From a virus, in the IMG/VR virus record IMGVR_UViG_3300011126_000085, positions 1 through 39,371 of that record: a stretch of DNA of 39,371 bases. One strand, 5' to 3'. The notes beneath the pieces are model-generated. The model saw only the letters and a program-made list of their open reading frames with translations. It was not told the DNA's origin and searched no databases. A program made the translations under genes and the position numbers. Each line of letters opens with the position of its first letter. Within the stretch, counting starts at the first letter, position 1. Shown piece by piece: positions 21,083-28,241 of the stretch.

Positions 21083-21125
21083 ACTATAACCGTGAGCGCT
21101 CATACTTGATAGGACATTACGGGAC
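21083..21125 (-). promoter_or_regulatory. early leftward promoter module with palindromic operator
   Basis: Minus strand box GTCCCGTAATGTCCTA (21125-21110), 21 bp, TATAGT (21088-21083). Palindrome TGAGCGCTCA (21102-21093) fills the spacer. Drives 21053-19.4 kb and the replication genes. Confidence 0.65.
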
Positions 21126-21137
21126 AACTTTAGGAGT

Positions 21138-21182
21138 GCCCCACTGGCCGAAACCAGCGGGGCGACGGCGCAGGGGAACGCC
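21138..21182. repeat. double-hairpin element, copy 2, between divergent early promoters
   Basis: Plus strand GCCCCaCTGG/CCAGcGGGGC (21138-21147 with 21154-21163), then GGCG-CAGGGGAA-CGCC (21167-21182). Same layout and shared bases as 20225-20277. It separates the leftward promoter at 21083-21125 from the rightward one at 21215-21256. Confidence 0.5.
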
Positions 21183-21214
21183 GGTAGGAGTTACATCATA
21201 GCACGCTGTAAGTT

Positions 21215-21256
21215 GGCGTAAAGTGTCCTAGCTGTTTTTTGCGCGGCTGGTATATT
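21215..21256 (+). promoter_or_regulatory. rightward promoter module 1
   Basis: GGCGTAAAGTGTCCTA (21215-21230), 20 bp, TGG-TATATT (21251-21256; extended -10). Same module as on the minus strand, with identical spacing. Confidence 0.7.
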
Positions 21257-21259
21257 TGA

Positions 21260-21293
21260 ATAATACCCCTTCGGCACTTTATGCCGTTGTTAT
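21260..21293 (+). repeat. cassette upstream palindrome (leader), short copy 1
   Basis: Runs from ATAATACCCC to GTTGTTAT, 34 bp, with inner hairpin CGGCA-CTTTA-TGCCG (21272-21286). Shorter than the 56-58 bp copies but placed the same way between promoter and cassette gene. Confidence 0.45.
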
Positions 21294-21321
21294 ACGGCTA
21301 CTAACTACGGAGTAATTTATA

Positions 21322-21468
21322 ATGACTGAGTTTTACATAAGATACGAGAGGATGAGTGGAGAATACTATTACATGATTTACAAAAGGGTTTTTGTATTTC
21401 ACTATTTTTATGAAAGATATAACACTCCAGAATCAGCGGCTACTAGATTGGCAGAACTTGCCGTATAG
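21322..21468 (+). CDS. 48-aa Tyr-rich protein in cassette 1, unknown
   Basis: ATG 21322 after GGAG nine bases upstream. Starts MTEFYIRYERMSGEYYYMIY; nine Tyr and five Phe in 48 residues, beta-rich, then a short helix ending AATRLAELAV. The stop TAG lies in the first bases of the downstream palindrome. Same cassette arrangement as the three leftward cassettes, but on the opposite strand. Function unknown. Confidence 0.65.
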   Translation: MTEFYIRYERMSGEYYYMIYKRVFVFHYFYERYNTPESAATRLAELAV

Positions 21469-21513
21469 CGCGCAGTACGCGAGCCGAGGGTCTCACGATA
21501 CGCTGTGTTATTG
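21463..21513 (+). repeat. cassette downstream palindrome, copy 1
   Basis: 51 bp from GTATAGCGCGCAG to CTGTGTTATTG; 47 bp between ATAGC and GTTAT, the same as copies at 15770 and 18169. Shares CGCGAGCCGA and GGTCTC positions with copy 3. Overlaps the stop of the 48-aa gene and touches the next promoter box. Confidence 0.7.
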
Positions 21514-21554
21514 ACGTGGAATGTCCTAGCGCTTGTCTGAGCTGGTGGTATATT
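21513..21554 (+). promoter_or_regulatory. rightward promoter module 2
   Basis: GACGTGGAATGTCCTA (21513-21528), 20 bp, TATATT (21549-21554). Drives 21577-23698. Confidence 0.7.
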
Positions 21555-21576
21555 GAGGTTAACTGAGGGGGATGAT

Positions 21577-21774
21577 ATGTGGACACATAAATATAAATAC
21601 TTATTAAAATCAGAATCATACACTCAGAGAGTTGGATTTGATCACTCCGGAGAAATTCAGGTTGACTGTGCAATGACTGACAAGCAGGCCGAGAGCTTCG
21701 TAAGGTCTATGGATGACACCACGCCTAGCGATGCGGTTATGATCAAATGTGAGCTAATTGAGGAGAGGGCATAA
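21577..21774 (+). CDS. 65-aa protein, unknown
   Basis: Start at MWTHKYKYLLKSESYTQRVG (21577), five bases after GAGGGGGAT; an in-frame TTG further up is unlikely. Beta-rich first half and acidic C-terminal end (VMIKCELIEERA). First gene of the rightward operon. No family. Confidence 0.65.
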   Translation: MWTHKYKYLLKSESYTQRVGFDHSGEIQVDCAMTDKQAESFVRSMDDTTPSDAVMIKCELIEERA

Positions 21775-21775
21775 C

Positions 21776-22279
21776 ATGGCCGTATGTTGGTTGAATTTTA
21801 TCGCAGAAGGAAAAACCCCAGCAAAGCTTCGCGCACTTGGTGATTTTAGTGGAATCAACAAGGGTGAATTTTACCAGTGCTGGGAAGAGCTAGAAGAATA
21901 CTATCGAATTTGGAACTCAAAATGCAACAACGTAAGAGTTCCTAAGTCTATATTTGAAATAATTGACGATGGCGATGTACTTAATCAGGAGAATAACATG
22001 CGCGACGAAAAACAACGCTTAGACGCTATCGACAAGCGCGAAGCAGAAGAAAAAGCGCTAAACAAACGTGCTGACGAGACTTACGAGTCGAGAGAGCGTA
22101 CTAGCGACATCCTGGAATCGATATATGGCGACGAAGCTGACGCGCACTGGTTTGACTGTATGTTTTTTAAGCTAATGAACAGCAAATCAAACATCGGAGA
22201 AGCAGCCGAGGCGGTTGAAGAGCTGCGGACATTGGCAGACAAACATGCGTACCAACTAGGGGAGAAAGAAGATGAATAA
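21776..22279 (+). CDS. 167-aa protein with internal start signal, unknown
   Basis: Start at MAVCWLNFIAEGKTPAKLRA (21776), directly after the previous stop and with GAGGAGAGG upstream. Residues 1-74 form one small domain. At 21998 an in-frame ATG (MRDEKQRLDAIDKREAEEKA) is preceded by CAGGAG at ideal distance, so a shorter 93-aa product is likely too. The second part is a charged coiled coil, then a helical region (EAAEAVEELRTLADKHA). No recognised family. Confidence 0.65.
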   Translation: MAVCWLNFIAEGKTPAKLRALGDFSGINKGEFYQCWEELEEYYRIWNSKCNNVRVPKSIFEIIDDGDVLNQENNMRDEKQRLDAIDKREAEEKALNKRADETYESRERTSDILESIYGDEADAHWFDCMFFKLMNSKSNIGEAAEAVEELRTLADKHAYQLGEKEDE

Positions 22280-22727
22280 GTACAATATCGGTGATGTCGT
22301 TATTCTTAACAATGACGAGAAGTACACGATAAGTGGTCTGCTGGGTTGTTCTGAGCAGTTCAATTACTGTTACCGTGGCGTGGATTCAAACGGGCACGAA
22401 GGCCTACTCCCAGAATCTGAAATTAAAGGATACGCCCAGTGGACACCAGCGGTTGGTGATCCGATTACTGTACACGTTGATGGCCATTGGTCTGGTGTTA
22501 TCGTTGCAATAGACGGCGAGTCTTACGTGTGTAGGATGGAGCATGAGTATCCGCACGACCACTATCAAGGGTTTAGCATATACAACATCACCAAAGGCAA
22601 GTCGGAGCGGGATGAATGGATCGATAGGGCAATAGAGGTGATTGGAGGGCGTAGTGATAATGTGAGTACTGAATATATTCTCGGAAAAACATATGACGCC
22701 GGGCTAGTAAAGGATACTCAAGAATGA
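22272..22727 (+). CDS. 151-aa protein, beta-rich, unknown
   Basis: Starts MNKYNIGDVVILNNDEKYTI, an SH3-like or KOW-like beta pattern repeated around residues 55-95 (WTPAVGDPITVHVDGHWSGV). The C-terminal helix region (ERDEWIDRAIEVIGGRSDNV) resembles the end segment of other phage accessory proteins. Overlaps the previous gene by eight bases and the next by four. Confidence 0.65.
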   Translation: MNKYNIGDVVILNNDEKYTISGLLGCSEQFNYCYRGVDSNGHEGLLPESEIKGYAQWTPAVGDPITVHVDGHWSGVIVAIDGESYVCRMEHEYPHDHYQGFSIYNITKGKSERDEWIDRAIEVIGGRSDNVSTEYILGKTYDAGLVKDTQE

Positions 22728-22960
22728 GCGTTACTGACATTAAGAAAGCCCCCGAGGCGATTGTTCGTGAAAGCATGGGTGATGTGCATACGTTTAACAA
22801 ACTACTCACAGAGGCCATGTCTGGGCCGGTAGAGGACTGTATATTGCTGGATTACGACATAATGAAAGCGGTGTCAGGTATGGATAACCGAGAAGGCACT
22901 ACGATCTATAAAAGCTTGGTAAGTGCTGCGCATTCGCTGAGATTACAGGGTGAGCTATGA
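22724..22960 (+). CDS. 78-aa helical protein, unknown
   Basis: ATGA overlap with the previous gene. Starts MSVTDIKKAPEAIVRESMGD; helical and acidic, ends HSLRLQGEL. No motif or family recognised. Confidence 0.6.
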   Translation: MSVTDIKKAPEAIVRESMGDVHTFNKLLTEAMSGPVEDCILLDYDIMKAVSGMDNREGTTIYKSLVSAAHSLRLQGEL

Positions 22961-23271
22961 ACGACTTTAAATCATTTGAGCAGTGGTGGGAGTTCGTAGG
23001 GGCTGAGATTTACCAGTACCCCGGTGAGCCTACTGAGCATCACGTTAGATTCGTTGCTCAGCTAGCGTTTGAGGACTCGCGAGGCTATCAAAAGCCGTTG
23101 GCGTGGCAGCCGCAAGTTCTAGTTTATACACCAACTTCGTTTGATATTGAAATCGCAAACGAGGAACGACGAAAAAACACTGGCCAGCCGCTTCGCAATA
23201 ACGACATAACCAGCGCTCTTGCTATCTGTCAGTCAGTGAATAATCAGATAACTCAAATGATGAGGGCTTAA
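22957..23271 (+). CDS. 104-aa phage protein, unknown
   Basis: Starts MNDFKSFEQWWEFVGAEIYQ, continues HHVRFVAQLAFEDSRGYQKP, helical. Small proteins opening with FE.WW are common in phage early regions. Four-base overlap with the upstream gene, one base before the lysozyme start. Function unknown. Confidence 0.65.
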   Translation: MNDFKSFEQWWEFVGAEIYQYPGEPTEHHVRFVAQLAFEDSRGYQKPLAWQPQVLVYTPTSFDIEIANEERRKNTGQPLRNNDITSALAICQSVNNQITQMMRA

Positions 23272-23272
23272 T

Positions 23273-23698
23273 ATGAATGTAGTTGAATTTACCGCAGGGA
23301 AAGAAGGCTATCGCTTGCGCCCATACTACTGTAGCGAGAAGTACCCGACAGCCGGGTACGGTAAAAAACTAGGGCCGAAAAACTCAAGTCTATCTAATTA
23401 CGAATTTGAACTTCCCGAACCTGTCGCGTTTGCTTGGCTACAGTATGATATATCAGTAGTTAGAATGCAGATTAAAGAGATTTTAACTGGTGATGAAGTA
23501 CGGGATGCAGCTTTGATATCAATGGCTTATCAACTCGGTGTTTCTGGGCTATTTAAATTTAAGCGTATGATTGCAGCTATAAAGACTCAGGACTGGAAAG
23601 AAGCAGAGAAGCAAGCGCTTGATAGCCGGTGGGCCAAGCAAACGCCTGAGCGCGCCATAGAGACGGCTAGAATGCTACGGCTTAACGAATGGCGGTGA
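23273..23698 (+). CDS. endolysin, T4-type lysozyme (GH24), 141 aa
   Basis: Catalytic motif at the canonical positions: Glu11 (GKEGYRLRPYY), Cys20 in place of Asp, and Thr26 (YPTAGYG). The E-8-C-5-T form is known from P1/P21-type lysozymes. It cleaves the MurNAc-GlcNAc bond in peptidoglycan. No signal or SAR segment at the N-terminus, so it needs a holin; the best candidate is at 6170-6394. Helical C-terminus includes SMAYQLGVSGLFKFKRMIAA and RWAKQTPERAIETARML as in the family. Last gene of the rightward operon, expressed apart from the late unit. Confidence 0.9.
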   Translation: MNVVEFTAGKEGYRLRPYYCSEKYPTAGYGKKLGPKNSSLSNYEFELPEPVAFAWLQYDISVVRMQIKEILTGDEVRDAALISMAYQLGVSGLFKFKRMIAAIKTQDWKEAEKQALDSRWAKQTPERAIETARMLRLNEWR

Positions 23699-23707
23699 GG
23701 CTCGCGG

Positions 23708-24034
23708 CTAAAACTCAATTGAATACGATAGAGATAACGACTCAGACATTGCTGTAAGCCTGAATTGCCCGACTTCATAGTAAGGCGCAAGTATTGGGAT
23801 TATTGGCCAATAGTGCTCATTATAGCCAGTGGCCAGTCCAACATATAGCCCATAGCTCGGGCTATACTCAATGCGTTTAGCTACAACGAATGATCTTGAT
23901 TTATAACTATTTATCATCGTAGCAATATTCCAGCGCTCATACTCCAGTGAAAATAGACGATTGTTAATAAACCAGCCGTCGTTACACGTTGTGCAGATTG
24001 CATGTGCTGTGAATACCGCTACCGATAGAATCAT
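23708..24034 (-). CDS. exported small beta-barrel-like protein, 108 aa
   Basis: Short signal-like start (MILSVAVFTAHA), then CTTCND and alternating aromatic/polar strands (SLEYERWNIATMINSYKSRS, SPSYGLYVGLATGYNEHYWP, ILAPYYEVGQFRLTAM, LSLSYSIEF) ending in Phe, as in outer-membrane beta barrels. A similar class of short barrel-like proteins occurs in many phages of Gram-negative bacteria, usually near lysis or tail genes, with no settled role. ATGA overlap with the tail fibre gene; convergent with the endolysin, nine bases apart. Confidence 0.6.
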   Translation of the reverse strand: MILSVAVFTAHAICTTCNDGWFINNRLFSLEYERWNIATMINSYKSRSFVVAKRIEYSPSYGLYVGLATGYNEHYWPIIPILAPYYEVGQFRLTAMSESLSLSYSIEF

Positions 24035-25182
24035 AAAAAAGGTCTTAATGTTGTAAGTGAGAATTCCAATATTTCTCCACTGATATTCATAGGTGAGTAA
24101 CCATAACTACCATCTCTGGATACTGAGAAGTTACTATCAACATCAACTAATCTACTAGTAAAACTTACCGGCTGATGAAATAGACTTTCAGTAAGCGATT
24201 CAGGTATTAATCCTGTAAGTTGAGATTCTATAGCCAACAAATTCAGTCTAGTATTAGATGCGTTATAGGTAGATAGGAAAATACGCCCACCACTAAAGTC
24301 CAGATAGAAGTTTCTCCTATTCGCTGAACTTACTCCGAATGCAGCTTGATAATCCAAGCTATCTACAAGTGACATTGTGCTTATGTCGTATGCTGTTGAT
24401 AAGTCATATCTATGCAAGCTGGATGACAGAGAGTAAAGTTTTGTTCCGTCGCTATTAAATTCAATCCTACCGATAAATGAACCGGCATTAAAAAACACGC
24501 CGTCATAGCTTGCAGTGGTTACATCAAACGGAGTAGTTAAAGTGTATTGATAGATTCCAAGGTTTCCGCTTTGAACTGAGGCTGCAAACATCTTTAGTCC
24601 GCTATCTGAAAACTTTATATCGCTAGGGTTGCCTGTTTGGCCCGATAAGCTAAACTTTGATCCCGAATAAACTGCGGTATCTAAATCAAAAGGTGTGGAT
24701 AGTGAGTACTGATATATATCATCATCACTATCATTAACAACGTGAAAAAACTCACCGTTTGGGCTTATGCACTGGTAGTTAATATTAGAAACAGGAAAAC
24801 CTAGGTCAGCCACAACAGAAATAGATTTACCTGTTTTCGTTGCATTATTAAACATAAACCTAGACTCTGTAATCAGTCCTGATTTATCTAGAAACGCCAA
24901 ATCTCCCAAGCTGCTAGCATCAGAGAAAGCGAGAGTTCCAAGCGGTGTAGTTGTTCCAGTGCCACCACCCGCCGCACTCAATACCTGATCGTCAAACGTA
25001 GTTCCGTTAAAGCGTTGCAGCTTCTTTGCCGTCGAGTCGAACTTTATAGCACCAGTCGGAATATTAGAGACTCCGGTTAAGTCATCTAACAGCGTTTGCG
25101 CAGTAGAAATATTGTCACGCAATGTTTCTAGTATATCTGCGTAGTCATCAGTAGTTACTGGTTTGTTAAAATCTGTAGCCAT
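24031..25182 (-). CDS. tail fibre with beta-propeller-like repeats, 383 aa
   Basis: N-terminal helix (DDYADILETLRDNISTAQTL) and collagen-poor linker with a Gly-rich AAGGGTGTTTPLG segment, then three repeats: IYQYSLSTPFDLDTAVYSG (156-174), IYQYTLTTPFDVTTASYDG (210-228) and LHRYDLSTAYDISTMSLVD (256-274), each preceded by a SPNGEFF/SDSGLKM/NSDGTKL strand. The pattern is that of a beta-propeller seen in phage fibre tips, a probable receptor-binding part. It follows the J-like gene with a one-base overlap, the usual place of a fibre attached to the tail tip. Confidence 0.75.
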   Translation of the reverse strand: MATDFNKPVTTDDYADILETLRDNISTAQTLLDDLTGVSNIPTGAIKFDSTAKKLQRFNGTTFDDQVLSAAGGGTGTTTPLGTLAFSDASSLGDLAFLDKSGLITESRFMFNNATKTGKSISVVADLGFPVSNINYQCISPNGEFFHVVNDSDDDIYQYSLSTPFDLDTAVYSGSKFSLSGQTGNPSDIKFSDSGLKMFAASVQSGNLGIYQYTLTTPFDVTTASYDGVFFNAGSFIGRIEFNSDGTKLYSLSSSLHRYDLSTAYDISTMSLVDSLDYQAAFGVSSANRRNFYLDFSGGRIFLSTYNASNTRLNLLAIESQLTGLIPESLTESLFHQPVSFTSRLVDVDSNFSVSRDGSYGYSPMNISGEILEFSLTTLRPFL

Positions 25183-28100
25183 TACACACCTCTCGCCGTC
25201 CAGCTAAAGTCGCCAGACAATCTAGTTCCTGAATTATCATACAAGTATACGTCAAAGCTCGTTGGGCTTGGAGTGTCCACAAAATCATAAACTGCTGTTA
25301 CTGCTGTTGTAGAAAGCGGCGTAACAACAATTGAACGAATATCGGCAAACGTTCGATTGAATGTAACCGTGGTTCCACCAACATCGCCAGAAGCTGCGGT
25401 CGCCCTACCCTCATCGGTCTTTAGCTTTACGTCAACCTGAATTGCCGCCTCAACGACTTGAAGTAGATCAAGTCCGCTTGCACTCGTTACATCAACCCTG
25501 ACCTTGATATAGCGGAAGTCAGAAGCGAATACCTCAAATGCCACGGCGTCTGTGTATGTAATATTGTCTTCAGAGTAACCAAGCGTCCACGAGTCAGTAG
25601 GAGTCCCTGATAAAATATCAGTTATGACAGTTAACTTGATCTTTCCGGTGCTAAGCACTGACAAAAGATCAATTATAACCTCCGCGCTACCACTAGCTGG
25701 CGTCGGCTGAATGTAGATAGGATAACCGGCGTCTATCTGATCTTGTGGTGTTGTCCATCCGTTATTAATGAAGTGGTCAGCATAGGTCTCAGTAGTGTTC
25801 ACAGGGCCAACCACGCCGCCATTTTCGAGAACCATGTTAACTAATGTTCCGGTGCTGAAATCAACAAACTGATTAGTTAGTAGAGTGAAGTCAGGCGGCT
25901 GATCAACAATAGCTTCAATAGCAACCGGGGCCGATTCGTTGCCAGCGATGTCAACTGCTTTAATCCAGTATTTATATGTTCCAGCTTGCGTTTCAAATAT
26001 TGCAGCAAACGTCGATGTGACCGTCCCTATCGACTCAGAACCTGCGTAATTAGTGCCGCGCCTGACTTCATACCATTTTAATGCAAACGAGGTTGTGGAG
26101 TCCGACCAACGCAGTAGGACGTTGTTATCAATAACCTGAGCACTAACCACCGGGTTCGTAGGATTGCTGATAACTAAATAGGCAGAGGTTGCAACGTCGG
26201 AATAGTTGCCAGAGGTATCCACCGCTTTAATTAAAATATTCTCTGGCCCAGTTGGTCTAATTTCCCACGACCAACGGGTAGCATATATTTCTTGTAGCGG
26301 AATAGCTGTTTCCCACGTTGAGCCTAGTCGGATTTCGTAGTAATCAACATCAATATCTGCGACGGCATCCCATGAGAATTCGATAGCGAAAGGTTTGACC
26401 GTTCCGATAAAACTAGCAACGTTGGCTGGCGGTGCCGTCTTTCCAAGAGTTATTATTGCGGTGCTCGTGTAGCTGGATTTAACACCGATTCCATTTACAG
26501 CTCTAATTCGGAAAGACCAGCTCCCAAGCTCAATATCTTGATATTCAAAGTAAGGAGTAGTCAGATATTCAGATAACGGAACGTATGAGCCTCCATTCAA
26601 CGAGCCGAAAAGCTCCCAATTTTTAACCGTTGCGCTGCCATCCCAAGAGATAGCAACGCGGTTCTTAATCGTCTTTTTATCAGCAGCGTAGAATAATGAT
26701 TCCACTGCCGAAATACCTGTTGGTGTTGAGACAGATAAAGGGTTTGGTAGGTTTAAGGCTGGTGGTGCATCAATAACTAGAGCGTCCCCCTCTTCCCACG
26801 CCCACACGTCAGCATCGTCTTCAGTCAGATTTACATTGCAACCCTGCAACCCAAATTCCATTGACTCAATTCTGAATATTTTATCAGTCCAGCCCAGCCC
26901 ATCGATAGAAAGCTTAATTCTGTCACCAGTACTGTACTCTAATGCTCGCCAGCCAAGAGTTAAAGAGCAGCGAACACCGAAGCGAGAGCGCTCTAAGAAT
27001 ATTTTCGCCAGTCTTCTGGCAGTTGTTCCTGATGTCGTTAGTGGGAACTTAGAATCCTGAAAAAGCTCCTGTTTGTCGTCCGTAACATACTGAGCTACAG
27101 AGATAGGTACGAAATCGACAACTTCATATTCTTGATTTGGGTCAATATAAGTTCCACGAATAGAGTTAAATCGGTCTTTTGCGTTGGTTAGCGGGCTAAA
27201 TTGAATACCGCCAATTAAGTCACTGTCATTGAATGACGCCGATACAGCTGGGGCGACGTACTCGCCAGCGATATATTTGACTTGACCTTGTGTGTATTGA
27301 ATGTCAGCAGCACCTGCCGCAAGTAAAGCTGTAAGCGCGTTTTTTGGTGAGTCTATTACTGAAATAGAACCATTAATCCTATATCTAGGTTCGGTACCGC
27401 TACCACCCGTAGTTACCAATTCATTACATACGTTTTTTCCATTAATGAAAGAGTCTTCATCAAAGTTTGTTATGTTATAACCGTAATCGCTAGCCAGATA
27501 ATCTCTAACTACTAGGGCGTGGTTTCTGCTATAGCCAGTTGCGCCAGTTGCAGGATCGTAAATATCATCCTTGCCGATTATTAGCGCATCAATATTCGGA
27601 AGGCCACGAAATACGTCAGTATCGTACGTCAGCTTAAAGTACGCGTACGTCTGCCCTAATAGCTTGTGGCTGCTAGTCCATCCGGCAGGTGTATCGGCAA
27701 CAATTGACGCATTGGCTGTTGTTTGTTTTCCGGTCTCTGCAATCATTGTAGCTTTGCCGACAAATTTACCCTGCGGAGTCGTACCGATAAACGCCAGCTC
27801 ATCATCAAAATAAATGCGGTCAATTGAATAGCATGAGTGCGCGGCGAATATCACAATAATGTGCATAAATTCGGAATCAGTACCGGAAGACTCAAAGTAG
27901 CGAACAACACCGCCAACGCGGCATTTACCGTAGACTATTCGGCGCGGAGCACTGGAGTCGCGCGACATCACTTTTCTGTCTTGGTAGTCAATGGGAGGAA
28001 CTTCAGGTACTAGCGCTTCTTTAATATAATCAGCAGTGATATTTAAGACGCCGAATGAGATTATGTTTAGCGACTCCCAGCCGATCGACATTAAATCATT

Positions 28101-28241
28101 AAACGCCCCACCGATATCGCCACGACCCACGGCGCGTATGAAATCCCCACCAGCGTCGGCAATCGTATCAAAAGAGTCTCTAGTACTGTCGTCAACGTCA
28201 GACCATAAGTTGTCTGAACTAGTCGGATCTAATTTACTCAT
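25182..28241 (-). CDS. tail tip attachment protein, lambda J-like, 1019 aa
   Basis: Central tail-tip hub that contacts the receptor and fibre. Regions: N-terminal membrane-facing helical segment (about 45-75), J-type core with VMSRDSSAPRRIVYGKCRVG near 95-115 and a domain to about 480 with a FLERSRFGVRCSLTLGWRAL segment, then three fibronectin type III repeats (about 505-780, e.g. AISWDGSATVKNWELFGSLN, EFSWDAVADIDVDYYEIRLG, LLRWSDSTTSFALKWYEVRR), and a beta-sandwich C-terminus. Length and layout fit J-like proteins. Overlaps the GNAT-like gene by eight bases. Confidence 0.87.
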   Translation of the reverse strand: MSKLDPTSSDNLWSDVDDSTRDSFDTIADAGGDFIRAVGRGDIGGAFNDLMSIGWESLNIISFGVLNITADYIKEALVPEVPPIDYQDRKVMSRDSSAPRRIVYGKCRVGGVVRYFESSGTDSEFMHIIVIFAAHSCYSIDRIYFDDELAFIGTTPQGKFVGKATMIAETGKQTTANASIVADTPAGWTSSHKLLGQTYAYFKLTYDTDVFRGLPNIDALIIGKDDIYDPATGATGYSRNHALVVRDYLASDYGYNITNFDEDSFINGKNVCNELVTTGGSGTEPRYRINGSISVIDSPKNALTALLAAGAADIQYTQGQVKYIAGEYVAPAVSASFNDSDLIGGIQFSPLTNAKDRFNSIRGTYIDPNQEYEVVDFVPISVAQYVTDDKQELFQDSKFPLTTSGTTARRLAKIFLERSRFGVRCSLTLGWRALEYSTGDRIKLSIDGLGWTDKIFRIESMEFGLQGCNVNLTEDDADVWAWEEGDALVIDAPPALNLPNPLSVSTPTGISAVESLFYAADKKTIKNRVAISWDGSATVKNWELFGSLNGGSYVPLSEYLTTPYFEYQDIELGSWSFRIRAVNGIGVKSSYTSTAIITLGKTAPPANVASFIGTVKPFAIEFSWDAVADIDVDYYEIRLGSTWETAIPLQEIYATRWSWEIRPTGPENILIKAVDTSGNYSDVATSAYLVISNPTNPVVSAQVIDNNVLLRWSDSTTSFALKWYEVRRGTNYAGSESIGTVTSTFAAIFETQAGTYKYWIKAVDIAGNESAPVAIEAIVDQPPDFTLLTNQFVDFSTGTLVNMVLENGGVVGPVNTTETYADHFINNGWTTPQDQIDAGYPIYIQPTPASGSAEVIIDLLSVLSTGKIKLTVITDILSGTPTDSWTLGYSEDNITYTDAVAFEVFASDFRYIKVRVDVTSASGLDLLQVVEAAIQVDVKLKTDEGRATAASGDVGGTTVTFNRTFADIRSIVVTPLSTTAVTAVYDFVDTPSPTSFDVYLYDNSGTRLSGDFSWTARGV

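Noticed and set aside
23932-23946. CAGCGCTCAT resembling the operator
   Set aside because: Not palindromic in the outer bases and inside a coding sequence.
26976-26995. Another AGAGCGCTCT palindrome
   Set aside because: Lies inside the J-like coding sequence, differs in flanks and has no promoter around it; coincidental.
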